Assembly: GCA_018873245.2 (NCBI GenBank)
Contig: JAEMBT020000006.1
Coordinates: 11,540,387-11,604,386, forward strand
DNA length: 64,000 nucleotides
Origin: Archegozetes longisetosus
Lineage: Eukaryota > Arthropoda > Arachnida > Sarcoptiformes > Trhypochthoniidae
Direction of reading: 5' to 3'
Position 1 is the stretch's first letter. Every line of letters starts with the position of its first letter. The translations under genes and the position numbers were made by a program. Shown in pieces: positions 11,760 through 23,434 of this stretch. The notes beneath the pieces are model-generated. The model worked only from the letters and a program-made list of their open reading frames with translations, did no database searches and had not been told where the DNA came from.

Positions 11760-12983
11760 AACAATCGTATTTATTATTTGACTACTAATGGCAAGATTTC
11801 TTTTTTCAATTATGTTTGAAATTAGTGAATCGCTAATTATTATTAATAGTCACGAAATACTTAATTCTCTTTCAAATTCAATGTTGCGAAACGCAATTAA
11901 GCCTAAAATTTGATTCAACGCAAACGCATTTTCTCAGATTATAATTGAATTAAATTAAGTTTTGATGGTTAGACTAATTCCATATTTTATGAATACATAC
12001 TTTAAACTTAAATCTTGAAATAAATTGTTTTGAAATAAATTGATTTACTGGTTTTAGGGGAATATTTCAAAACTTTTCAATTGTATTTTTAATAGTGTCT
12101 AAATTATGAGTTTGCAAATATTAATGGGAATGAAAGTATTAAAAATTACAGAGTTGATGGGTTTGGCATAACTCAGGCATAAGTAATTTAATAATAATTG
12201 ACAATTCTTTTTTACACAAAAAGTATCGACTTTTAGCTTGTTGATCATTATTAAAAAGCCACTTATTATCACAAACTACTACCTCATGGGCTTAGAGATA
12301 AAGCAAAAGAATTGAAAAATGATGTTTCATTCGCATGTCTACTTTTCAAACTTAGTTTTCGGTTTATTCTAAATCCACTTTATGGTTGAATATTAGAATC
12401 TTCAGATATACAGTGACTCTCATCGATAGCAAAGAAACTAATTTTATTGATTCACAAGAATGAAGACATTTTTCATCTTAAATGAAACGATGGCAGCATT
12501 ATCCGCTTAAATAATTTACCATTTATAAGTAGGGGTTTTCACACTCTCATTCTATTGTCGAAGTTAGGGATCGGTTGTAAGTCAATCGACATCCGTTTAA
12601 AAAATTAATTGGAGTGTCGGAGATCATAGATTATAATTAGTTAATTGACTAAAATTCACAAATCATAATAGTTGAGGAAATATTTCGACATTCAGATTCA
12701 AAGTTATTGGACACCAAAGCTCAAACTATTCTTAAAGTAATTTGTTTATTTGAACTCATATATACTCGATCATATATTAAAGATGCATAGCATCTAAGGT
12801 TTAAGGTACGTGTCTACATATTGGGCAATAGTAATAATACATGCTGTAAGTGTCATTAGTCACTAAACTGAGATAAAGTAGTTAAAGCATTTTATATTTT
12901 GATATGCTGTTTATAAGCTACATCTCACTAATGAGTTATACTTCAGAAAAGTTACACTCAGCATATGAGTTTAGGGGCTAACG
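11760..12983. other. AT-rich intergenic region
   Basis: No gene, transposase motif or convincing terminal repeat seen. Confidence 0.45.
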
Positions 12984-13219
12984 GTACAGTTACTAGAAAA
13001 AATAACTGAGAGTTGAGGTAGTGCAGCCTTTCCTGTAGAACACAATCTCATTAGTCAACCGTACATCAAATTGAATCAATTAATAAAGTTTAAATTTGCC
13101 TGATAAAAATTGGTCATATAGGTCATCAAGTTTTAAAGTTTACTAAAATAAAAACCTTCACGAACTATATGTTAAAGCATATATTTCAAACTCTCAGTTA
13201 TTTTTTCTGATAACTGTAC
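12984..13219. mobile_element. Small inverted-repeat element (MITE-like)
   Basis: The 31-bp ends, starting GTACAGTTA, match in inverted orientation at 29 of 31 positions and enclose about 175 bp of non-coding DNA. No target duplication is evident, so the superfamily is unassigned. Confidence 0.65.
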
Positions 13220-13253
13220 ATAAGATATATCTAAAGGGCAATTGATTTAATGT

Positions 13254-13415
13254 ACTACCGCAGAAAATACTTTTCTGCATTTATATTAAAGTATATACTC
13301 TGTTGCAATACGGGACAAGCTCTTACTAGTATTAAGTATATCTTATTTGTGTTAAGCAGTTAAGTATATATCTTATTTTTATCAAAAACTGCAGAAAAGT
13401 ATTTTCCGTGGTAGT
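13254..13415. mobile_element. 162-bp MITE with 9-bp target duplication
   Basis: Inverted ends ACTACC(G/A)C(A/G)GAAAATACTT of about 30 bp with three mismatches. Both sides carry the direct repeat ATTTAATGT (13245-13253 and 13416-13424). A 9-bp duplication with TIRs suggests the Mutator-like group, though the element has no coding capacity to confirm it. Confidence 0.8.
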
Positions 13416-13424
13416 ATTTAATGT

Positions 13425-15444
13425 ATAAACAATATCAACTCTTTCTTGTCCATTTACGATTCGCAGTGATTCTTTTCTATCCTTTTGGGTAGAAAAGAGC
13501 CTTAAGATGCTTTTTTTTATCTAATTAAGTATTCTAGACATTAATACAGGGTACCAATTCATACTTGTATTCTAAGGTATTCATTCATATATATTGTTCT
13601 ACATTAGACTGGGTTAGGTTAGATCAAGTTTATTTAGGTAACTTAACAGTTAACCTAAGTTAGTGTAATGTCAGGTCGCTTCATGACCTGACGTAATCCT
13701 CATTATAGCTAATTATCTTCTTTGAAAATGGGCTTGAAATACTTCATTAGGTCCCTTCCCTATCAAGGTGGATAGCAAATAGCTCTTAAAGTCTATTTCA
13801 TATTCATTTGATTGAGTTTGAGATCTAGTCGCTTCTAACTAGGAATTAGTTTACTTTGAATTTTAAATATAATATCGAATTGATTGGAAATAATTCCTTA
13901 AAGCCCTTTCCGTTACATTTGGATCGGTTTGAGATACAATCTGTATAGGCAATCCAATTTAAACTATGTACTTTCTAAAAATTAATTCATATAATTAAAA
14001 ACGACCAGAGCCTTCTAGGCGCTAAATTCAAGTAAAATTTATATATCTATTTATGGGTGAGTGGAGCATCGTAAGAATCATATATATCTATTATTAAATC
14101 TATCATATTATCTATATCGATAATCAAAATATATTAATTTTTATGAGCTGCACACATTCTTGAAATTTGTTTAAATAAAAATTAAATGGATGCAGCTTGC
14201 TATTGTTTCTCCCCCTCGGAATTCAGAATAAAATAATAGCTTCAATAGATTTATCTTTCATCCGATAGTAAAAATTATTTGAATTGATTTGCTCAATCAT
14301 CTTAGTTTTGGTAAAAAATGAGTTGGAATTAGGGGTAGCACGCCAATTCATCGAGTTTGAAAATTTCAGGAAAATTGATAACTTTCAAGAAAAATGGAAC
14401 TGTGACCTTGTATTTATTGAAAATTATCTTCTTATAAGCACTGTATATGCGTTAATGTTTAATTATTTTTAATTAAATTAATTTGAATTGAGGAAAAAAG
14501 TTTTTACACTAACTATACTTAATGAGAATATGATTGTCAGTAATGTAATATCAATAATAAAATCAAAATATGTTTGTTCAATAATCAAAACATGTATGTG
14601 TTATATTTTGTATATTTTTGGTAAATCTTTTTCCCGTGAACATCTAATAATCTAGAGGTCTCCCATAAAACGAATTGATAATAAACGTGCGCTGGTTTGA
14701 TGTGGGACTGAAATTAAGATGGATGTATCTCACGAACCGGCAGATGTGACTCATAATTATTGATGCATTTCTATCTCTCTCACCAAGTAGCACTGATTTG
14801 ATCTATCACATAATTTTTATGATGCTCTTTCTACTCAGAATTTTTCCGAATTTTGATTCCTCTTGACGATTATTATCGATTTGATCAATCTCTCAATCTT
14901 TATAGGGTTGCGTAGACTTGCTCCACATTAACCTATTAAGTTATTAAAAAGATTAAGAAATTTTTCGTCACAAAATATTACGAATTTCTCAAAGATGATT
15001 TATTACATTCTTTTTTTCATAATTTAAGGTAATTTTAGCATATTTTTCATAAATTTTGGATTTAGAACCAAAAGATTCACTGTGATCAAAAGCCATCTTT
15101 GAATTATAGCAACGTTTTCTCAGCCAATCGTTGCCTGTATTCATGCATAATTATAAAGATGGTGTGTAATTCATCAAAACTAAAACTCAGCAGTGACTTA
15201 AGTTCTACAATAATGCATTTAGGGTGATTTTTGTGTGAAAGATGGCATGCTTTATAGTTGATCAGTGCTATTGCATTAGTCATTTTATATTTCATTTTAT
15301 GTAAAGTTTAAAAATTAACACTTTTGTCAATATTTTGCCCGAGTATTTTACTACTCAGTGATTTTAATGAATATGCGACTTTTTACTATATAAAAGTAAA
15401 ACACTGCTGAGTTTTAGTCTTGATGAATTGCATATTAAATTAAA
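13425..15444. other. AT-rich intergenic region
   Basis: Contains a CAGGTCG/TGACCTG hairpin near 13670-13690 and open frames of about 60 codons without motifs. No gene recognised. Confidence 0.45.
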
Positions 15445-16014
15445 TCAGTTTTCACAGTAATTACTCTTGAATACTCGAACAAGTTTCATGTCAACAAAAG
15501 TCATTTCTAATATAAATATAGAAAATGATAGGCATAAAAAACATCCAAAATATATGAACAAAGTCTTCAAAAGACTGAGTGTGACTACAATTTTATGATG
15601 ATCTTCACTTTTGTTTCTTTCCTCTTCTGATTTTTTGATGCACTGCAATAAAGTCTTATTCATAGCATTATCCATCCAAAATGCAAACAATCCCGAGCTC
15701 TTTAATTTTTCTATATCAGTATTGATTTTCTTCTTTAGATCTGAATTAACAGTGTATTTGGAAAACCCAAGGGCCCGTGGGATTGCATAAGTTTTTTCAC
15801 TTCCCAGATATAATTCTGAGTCTGGATTCTTTCTGCAAATATTCATAGCTATGATGAGTAGACGTATTTCTGCCGTTACATAAGCCACTTCATCATTCAC
15901 TAATTTATTAATATATTGACTGGCAAAACTTTCATTTTCTTCTATCTGTATCATTCTTTGTCCAATTACTCTTTCATAATGATTCGTTTCAGGATCAGTA
16001 CTATTTACTGCCTC
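15445..16014 (-). CDS. IR exon 5 (S2 and TM4)
   Basis: Acceptor CTTTAG, phase 0. Residues 282-470: S2 with the IPRALGFSKY segment and the LKKKINTDIEKLKSSGLFAFW helix typical of IR/iGluR, TM4 (LLKTLFIYFGCFLCLSFSIF), and a short cytoplasmic tail. Confidence 0.87.
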   Translation of the reverse strand, partial: EAVNSTDPETNHYERVIGQRMIQIEENESFASQYINKLVNDEVAYVTAEIRLLIIAMNICRKNPDSELYLGSEKTYAIPRALGFSKYTVNSDLKKKINTDIEKLKSSGLFAFWMDNAMNKTLLQCIKKSEEERNKSEDHHKIVVTLSLLKTLFIYFGCFLCLSFSIFILEMTFVDMKLVRVFKSNYCEN

Positions 16015-17972
16015 CTAAAGGTGAAAATTTTTTGCAAAAAAAATTAATCGATCATTGATTTATGCAATAATTTGCGAGGTAAGACTAACTAATGAGTTAA
16101 TGATTTACTCATATTCTTTTCAAGGAGGGGTTCCTTTTCTCTTTCCTTTATAGCTAATAGGACTTAGGATAATCTTAAAATTTATTCCGGCATTCAGTTT
16201 TAAAATAGAAAATTATAATTTTGATCTAAATGGTTTATTGGAAATCATCATTTTGGATTATTATGTTAAATCCGTTCAGTATGAGTTATTCTTGGTCACA
16301 AGCTCAGAAAAGATCTTTCCAGATTCAATAATATCAAAAATGAAAATATCAGTATAAATATTTTTTATGGGGAAATACCAGAAAGAACTTTTCTAAATAT
16401 TCTTTTTGCTTGAAATCGAAATTACAATCTTCTATTGAGGAGAACACTGGAGGAAAGCATTGGATACCAAATAATGTTATGAATTTTTTAGAGAAAAAAT
16501 CCATAGAGAGAAATGTGATCTCTATTCGAGCTTAGTGATTAAGCAAAAATATTCTATATTCACTGGATTATCACTATACATGCAGCCAATAATATGGCAT
16601 ATTACACAATATCCTTGAACTGTCAATCTTTGATTTCGACGTTTTGGGCTAAGATTCTGAGCAAAATATTAATATATAAGCTTTGATCAACACGATCAAT
16701 AAGAAATAAAACGCATAGAAACTACAGTACGAATAAAAGATTCTACCAAAAATAGGTTCTGCATCAAATAATATGATGGATTCTCGCTGCATTCTATAAT
16801 AATAGTGATGCTATTAACTCACCAAAAATGCATAGCCTGCAATCGTGTTTTTGAATGAAACCGGAATGCATGACTTTCTTAATGATAAATCCTCCAAACT
16901 GTTGATTACATCTCTTTTTCTATTGACAACTAAGTCCATACCAATCATTGCATTAATGATAACAACTGTGGTGTACATCATTATCATTAATAAGCCACAT
17001 AAAAATCTGTTTATGTCATTGTCTGGAACTTTATAGGAACCTAGATTTGAGTGAAACGTAAGAATTTCTTATTGTGTTAGGTTTAAAAATTTAACAGTTT
17101 CATACTTTTTAAGAGTGTTATTTCCATGATAAACAATAAATAATCACTAATCGATTTAAACTTAGAATTATTAGATAAAAGCCGGTCAGTTATTATGAAG
17201 ACCAATAACGAAAGCAATAAAGAAAGTACAATAAGAGCCCAAGTCAACGAATCAAAGAATCTTAAATATTTCAGCAAATCAAGAACTTTGGTGTTCTTGT
17301 AATGACTTAGAATGCTGTACTTATCGAACATGAGTGGTGTTGAAAAATCCATAATTTTAGTCCGACCATAACTCATGATTGGTGGCCCTAAGATAATGTC
17401 GGCTTCATTTCGTTGCAAATGACCAGACATTCCAGTCCACGAACCGTTTAATAATGGAATACCTAAATTGGCATCACTTGCGAATACTTTATATGATATA
17501 TTTCTTTCGTGGAGAATTATTTGCAAAAGTTTTCCCATTACACCATTTACTTGAGTTGATCCACTTTCATTTTTCAGTATTGATATTGGATCCCACTATT
17601 CAATAATTAAAGAAGAATATTTGGCATTTTTCTATCAAGTTGCTTGCAAACTTGCATTGTTAATACATGAAGCGCATAGCAGTGTACCTCAATTAAATCA
17701 TTCAATATTGTGCTTAACAATAATATAAAGTGATTCAAAATATGTAATCAAGTATACTAAATAACTCACGTTATGAGCCACAATTCTCAGGTCCATACTT
17801 TTGTTATCTAGTTTACAATTCTTAACATGAAAATAAGTGGAAAGCTTATAACTTGCCGAAGAACTTGGAATGATGATTAATAAAATTTATGAACTCAGGG
17901 TAGAATATAAATTAAGCAGTCGAATATAGACCATAGAGTGCAATAAGCGATCCATAACGAAAGTTTCATCAT
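15445..17972 (-). CDS. Ionotropic receptor (IR/iGluR superfamily), short form, about 470 aa
   Basis: Ligand-gated cation channel subunit, probably a divergent chemosensory IR. Exons 17972-17932, 17863-17770, 17595-17106, 17040-16823 and 16014-15445 join with matching phases (2, 0, 1, 0). A signal peptide (MMKLSLWIAYCTL) leads almost directly into ligand-binding half S1 (LRIVAHNWDPISIL), so there is no amino-terminal domain. S1 contains GSWTGMSGHLQRNEADIILG and YGRTKIMDFSTP, in which Arg123 matches the glutamate-binding Arg of iGluRs. TM1 is about 162-181, TM3 about 221-243, S2 begins at SLEDL (256-260) and carries YAIPRALGFSKY (357-368), and TM4 is about 429-450. The usual SYTANLAAF TM3 motif is reduced to MYTTVVIIN. 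Exons 3-5 are solid. Exons 1-2 rest on phase agreement and a weak donor. The ligand is unknown. Confidence 0.82.
16823..17040 (-). CDS. IR exon 4 (TM3 and start of S2)
   Basis: Acceptor ATCTAG and donor TTG|GTGAGT. Residues 209-281: TM3 (FLCGLLMIMMYTTVVIINAM), then VINSLEDL, the conserved S2 entry. A 65-bp intron separates it from exon 3. The opposite strand of this exon is also open for 63 codons by chance. Confidence 0.85.
17106..17595 (-). CDS. IR exon 3 (S1 and TM1)
   Basis: Acceptor GAATAG and donor AAAA|GTATGA, phase 0 to 1. Residues 46-208: S1 with the EADIILGP and GRTKIMDFS motifs, TM1, and the start of the pore region (SDYLLFIMEITLLK). Confidence 0.85.
17770..17863 (-). CDS. IR exon 2 (start of S1)
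   Basis: Donor AAC|GTGAGT is strong. The exon ends KSMDLRIVAHN, the usual beta-strand that opens the ligand-binding domain, and continues in phase with WDPISIL. The acceptor TCCAAG at 17864 was chosen because an in-frame stop lies just upstream and its phase matches exon 1. Confidence 0.65.
17932..17972 (-). CDS. IR exon 1 (signal peptide), tentative
   Basis: Two consecutive ATGs, then MMKLSLWIAYCTL. It ends two bases into a codon before GTCTAT, a weak donor. The following 68-bp intron is the same size as other tiny introns here, and the joined codon and downstream frame are intact. A TATA-like motif lies about 60 bp upstream. Confidence 0.55.
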
Positions 17973-18030
17973 AATTTTCTCATTTAATTGGGAACGAAAA
18001 AATTCAAATCATTTCACGATCGATAACACT

Positions 18031-18037
18031 ATTTATA
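18031..18037 (-). promoter_or_regulatory. TATA-like box upstream of IR gene
   Basis: TATAAAT on the minus strand about 60 bp before the proposed IR start codon, allowing a short 5' UTR. It supports exon 1 only weakly, given the base composition. Confidence 0.35.
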
Positions 18038-18942
18038 TTCTAAGACATACGAGCTCTATAAAACTCATATAAGATCTTAATGAAAATAATAGGATAACAA
18101 CCACTTAAGTTAATAAGAACTTCTAAGAAGAAGCCATCAATTTCTTCGGTTATGATTCTACCAGAATTATAACTTTACTTAAAATAAATTATTGAGAAAC
18201 CTTGGATTCTTATTTGAATAGCTTCATGTTATTTGCCATAAATATTGAATACACTTTATTGAAATAATATGATGATTTTATTCGTTACTCTTATATTAAT
18301 ATTTATCACGAGAAAAGTGTTTGACTAAACTAGAGGCAACGAGAGTGCTAATTTTTCGTTTAGAACCTTTCTACTTGAAAAGTATTAGTTTGATTTGAAA
18401 TTGTAATATATTTTTTCAAGGTTCTATGTGATTGAAATCACAACTCGAAACGTTAAAGCAAATAAATTTGATGGTCAATAGTATAAATCAAGTGCAGGTC
18501 GAATCGCCTTTAAGAATCATTAACAATTCAAACCACAGATTTTTCTAGAGTTTATTTTGGAATAAGCTAAGATACTTAAATCACTGCTTGAGTTTCTAGT
18601 TTATATTAAAAAAATATATCGGAAAATATTGAGGGGAAAGCCATCATTTGAAGAAATTACTACAAGTAAAAGCTTTCATGAATTTGAAGTTCTTGCCAAA
18701 AATTCCTAAAAGAATGATGAAATTTAGGAAATTTGAAAATCAAATTACAAATTCTTAACCTAAAAGCTTTAGCACAAAATATAAAATTGAGAAACTATTA
18801 CCTGGTTCTGGTTCTTGGATTTTTCTAAATAATAGTGCTCTTAGACAGTATTCAAATTATTGAATTGAGTACACAATACTGAAAGAGTATTTAATATGGA
18901 GTACAGGTTAGTAAAGCTTAGAAGATTTAATGTTCTCCTCTA

Positions 18943-19687
18943 ACAAGGAAGAGTAGAGAACTGTAGATTTTAATGACATTTTTATGAAATAAATGTTATG
19001 TGCTTAAAGATCATAAGGTATTCATTTCTGCTTAAAGTGATTTTATAACAATGAGGACCAGATAAGTGTTAGAGTCATACATAAACAAATACTTTCAATC
19101 ACTACAATTGAATTGCAGATTGAGTACATTATATAAATGCAAAACTATTATGAGAAAATTTTGTAGATGACAGCTTCTACACAAATACTTTAGATCGCAT
19201 AGTATTCATGCGTTACTAGCAAATAATGTATTACAGTGTCTATCATCTAAGGATTGTGTGACTCCTAGTTTTTCTCTCATAAAGAGGTACTATTTATTAA
19301 TATACAGAGCCAGCCATTTAAGCCACGAGTTTCATCATTTTCATTGTTTGGTCCTTTAATAGGGAGAAATTGGGAGGGGGAGGTCACACAATTCTTAGAT
19401 GATAAACGCTGTATATATGAGCACATGAATAATATGCTATCTAAAAGATATATAAAAGATGGTCATCCACAAACTTTCCTCATAATAATTCTGAATTTGT
19501 AATTCAATTGTAGCGATGGAACTCGTTTGTTTATGTGACTTCTAACACTTATCGGGTTCTAATAGTTATAAAAATCACTTTAAGCACAAGTGACTACCTT
19601 ATAATTTTTAAGCATATAATCCTTATTTCATAGAAATAAGGATTACATTTAAAATCTCGGTCTCTACAGTTCTCTACTCTCCTTGTA
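18943..19687. mobile_element. Inverted-repeat element with a Tc1-like MITE in its loop
   Basis: Ends CAAGGA(A)GAGTAGAGAACTGTAG match in inverted orientation. Further inverted matches (CTTAAAGTGATTTT and its complement) continue inward, giving arms of about 100-130 bp. TAA is present on both sides. No coding content. Its centre is occupied by a smaller element. Confidence 0.6.
19234..19411. mobile_element. 178-bp Tc1/mariner-type MITE
   Basis: Inverted ends CAG(T/C)GT(C/T)TATCATCTAAG(G/A)ATTG, flanked by TA at 19232-19233 and 19412-19413. The CAGTG start and the TA duplication fit the Tc1 group. It carries no gene. Confidence 0.75.
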
Positions 19688-22600
19688 AGTATTCGATTGT
19701 TATCTATACAAGAAAAATTCAACCATTAAAAATGATTTGACATATGCTTCTTTGTTAGAATAATAAATGGTCTTCAATTAATATTTTACTCTATAATATT
19801 TATAGGTATAAAAAATCGATACGTGGTTTCTTTTATTATTCAGAAGATTCAACAAAAGTAATATTGTTTAAGTAGCACATGATTCCAAAAGTAATCAAAC
19901 TTATTAAACGAACCACTATTTGATCACATGTTTCTATCGTTTGAAAATTAATTCAGAATTAGACAAATCTGCGAATGCAGTTGCATTTAAAGTTTGTCAG
20001 ATATCTTATAAGATTGAAAGAAGTATCCAATTATCTGACGCGAATTAGCTTATAAATTTTAATCAGAGTGCAAGATATGAAAGCATCAGATAGGAATTGC
20101 AAACAAGCGCAAATTTTTACTCAGAGGTTTGCATTAACTAGTTTAGAAATCTTGATTATTTAAGCCTTTTGGGATTCGTTTATGTTATGTAGTTGGAAAT
20201 TGAAGACCCAAGTTACTGCGAGTAAGTATAGAATATCTGTAAATACTTTATTTTGTTTTTGTTTAAGTTGTTTCGTAAACAAATCTTTCGGTTTAAGTGG
20301 TTTATATGAAAGTAAACAACATTTTGAATTGAAGTTCTTCAATTAGGAAACTATAGGAACAGATTTAAGTTTGCAAGTATAAACTCCTACTCAAGATTTT
20401 TATAGCTTATTTACTTTGCTATTACTTTACTAATCGTAGCACTTGTATCGATACATCAGTTGTCCACAAATGTTAGTGGATAACAAGATCCAAATTAATT
20501 TTATACATTAGTTGTTTTTACCAATATATCATTTTGATAACTTTAAAAGATAAATATTTCAAAAGATAAGTGATGTAACAGTTCAGTTCACACTTTTTTA
20601 TAGGAAATGCTTGACTTAATTGAATGCTAGGGAAGAGCGTTGTTTACATAACTAGATCTGAAGTGCGTACTTAGGTCTGCAACGTTATATATTTTTTATA
20701 TTCTTCAATAAAAGTGGCACTTTCTAGTGGTTCCTGATTTTTGTAATGTTCACACTTTTGAGGGCTAAAAATGATTTGATTGTTAGCAAATACTAGTAAT
20801 TGATACTTGCGCTCACTTTTAATCGCTTAACTCTAACCATCTTAGGTAAGTATTGACTCGCCTCCAGAAGACTGAAAGTTTCAACAAATTTTCGTTGCTA
20901 TTTCTATCGAACTTTCGTTCCTTATTTTCCTAAAAATGTGATCACATAAACTTGATATTTTAGAAGGTTGTTTATTGAAGTAAACAGATTGCATTAAAGG
21001 ATTGCGTAGCAACATTTCCTTTTCGATCATATTACGAAACTGTTCATAAAGATTATTTTTCTCTGCAAATTCTATTTTTCAATTTTGAAAAAGTTTTCAT
21101 TAGATAAGTAGTCAAATTATAAAAATGTAAACATATTTTTATTCTCTTAGGCCAATAAAGAATTGTTACATCAACAAATAAAGCACCCAAAATATTTCAT
21201 TAGGTTCCGAAGCCGTATCTCGTATTTGTATTTGGGATACGAAAAATAGTTCTTTAGAAAAGTATTATTTGAGTGAAACAGTATTTCGAAATGAAACAAC
21301 AAATAAGCACACAAATACTTTCAGCTTAAGAGTTACTTTGGATATACAGTATTATTAGTTTTTGCGGTAAAACATTGAAGTTCCTTACCAAAATAATTTA
21401 TTATTAGAATGAAAAGTCGAACTTAATTGAAAAAATCCTCTCGTTTTAATGGCTTGATGGTAATCTTTGTTATTTGTAGTGAGTTTACTGTAATGGTTGC
21501 TATAACAATTACTTGTGTCTCATCGTATTTTTGAGAGAAGCCTCACTTATATATTAGAGAAACAGCTCATTCTAGTTATTTCTACATTTAGAACTCATGT
21601 TAGTTCATATAATAAACTAAATACTATGTTCAGAATTGTAACCACTGAGAACACAAATAATGACTAAATATATATCTCACTAACATAACCCCGCAATCTC
21701 TCTGAAATTTTAGAAAAAAGATTTCGTACAGTCGAACGATAAAGTTATGTAGTCATCAACCCATTAAAGAAGTGTAGAGAATCAATTTTAAAGAGTTTTC
21801 TCGCTCATTTAGTTTCGTTTGTTGTGTAACCGCTCAAATCTTGCAATGAATAGTTATTTTATGTTTATATTAAAATTTCAAAATTCAAACTTCAAGTTAT
21901 TTAATTAAGAAAATGACTGTCGTAAATAATCTCAATAAAAGACCACAGCTAAAATTCACTCTTCTATGGTTTTTTTCACAGACAGAAACAATTGGACTCT
22001 TAGTGATTCTCAAATCTTAATTCCCTTCGTTTAGTAAACTGTTTTTAACGGTACTTTAGGCTTAAATTTCGCAATAAACAACTGAATATTTACTGTGAAT
22101 TTTCTTCATTTTTTCGTTATGTTTAGAGTGTTGATTAGAATGCCTTCACATTAAACTGATTGCAATACTTATAAAAATAGTCAGTTTATTTATAGTAATG
22201 AATATAATATATTCGATGGATCGGAGGTGCTTTCGATGTGAAGATTCGGTGTAAAGTGGTCTCCATTATTAATAATTAAACACTGTGAAGCTTCACTTAA
22301 GACTTACCTCGCAAAATCTAATATGCTTTTTCTTGCAAATAAATTGTGTTTCACTGATTCTTGCTTTATTAGATTTGCAACAATTGTAGGACTCGAGAGA
22401 GTGTAAGAGTTGAGTAGAAGATGCGAACTAGTTTTCTAGAAGATAGAGAATAATCTCAATTGAGACACCATTAATCAAGAAACATGATACGTCTCACTTA
22501 AAGATCACAATTCGGCTCTTTTTCGGCTCTTCCAAAGCTTATTTTGCTGATAAAAAATATTTGGAAATACATTTGGGTAATGAATAAATAGTTGCATTTT

Positions 22601-23148
22601 GTAATCACGTTTTGCACTTGTGATAACAAAGTTATTAATCAGAGACTAAAAGATGTATTATTTGTATGAGTTACGAAAATCATCTCTCTAAAGCTATTAG
22701 TAAATCCCAATGACGAATAATAGGAATATCTCTATTTTTGTAACATGAGATGTGCTTGTTTCATAGATAATGTAGTAGCCTAATGACAAATCTTTTCTTG
22801 CTTTCATACTCAACGTGTGCGACGAGATATTAAGATATAAATAATAGGTCAAATTAGTTGACATATGATATTGACTTGAAATAGAACTGTTTTTCTCGCT
22901 TAAGGTATTTGTTTTTCACGAAGAATAAAGAATGTAATATATGAGGCATGAGGTGAATCTTGAGAACAATCAACAAATCCATATTAAATGGTATATCAAA
23001 CAATATTTTTGATATTAGATCAACAGTATTGACTAAGACATTGCTCATTTTCGTATAAAATGCATATAGTATTGAATATTCTTTTGTAACTTGCTTAGTA
23101 GAGGGCAACTTTCAGTCAGATTAAATCAAAATAAGAATAATTGTTATT
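19688..23148. other. AT-rich intergenic region
   Basis: Several 60-84 codon open frames show no motif. No terminal repeats or genes recognised. Confidence 0.45.
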
Positions 23149-23434
23149 AAGGTATTTATAGTTCGTACAAATAGTATTTAAAATAATTGTATGCTTCAAC
23201 ATTATTAGACAGAATGTAGTTAACAGAATCATAATACTAGTAAATTTCTTTTTATTTAATTAACCCTTTCAGTAAATATATATATAGCGTTAATTATATT
23301 TGTGTTAGTGATGTTGGGCTAGATAAACAAATGATTAATTAAGTGGTATTATGATTCTGTTAATTATATTCTGTCTAATAATGTTGAAACATATAATTAT
23401 TTTAAATACTATTTGTACAAACTATAAATACTAA
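23149..23434. mobile_element. Foldback MITE
   Basis: Arms of about 90 bp (23149-23238 and 23346-23434) are near-complementary, with ends GTATTTATAGTT(C/T)GTACAAAT and an AATAATTGTA(T)-rich interior. The loop is about 107 bp. No target duplication could be fixed. Confidence 0.7.

Noticed and set aside
13610-13660. Interstitial telomeric (TTAGG) repeat
   Set aside because: Only two GGTTAG units followed by loosely related sequence; not an array.
16845-17036. Plus-strand open frame with hydrophobic stretches
   Set aside because: Antisense of IR exon 4; the hydrophobic run is the reverse of TM3.
22854-23108. Minus-strand 84-codon frame as a chemoreceptor fragment
   Set aside because: Hydrophobic and AT-driven; no gustatory or odorant receptor motif and it ends beside a foldback.
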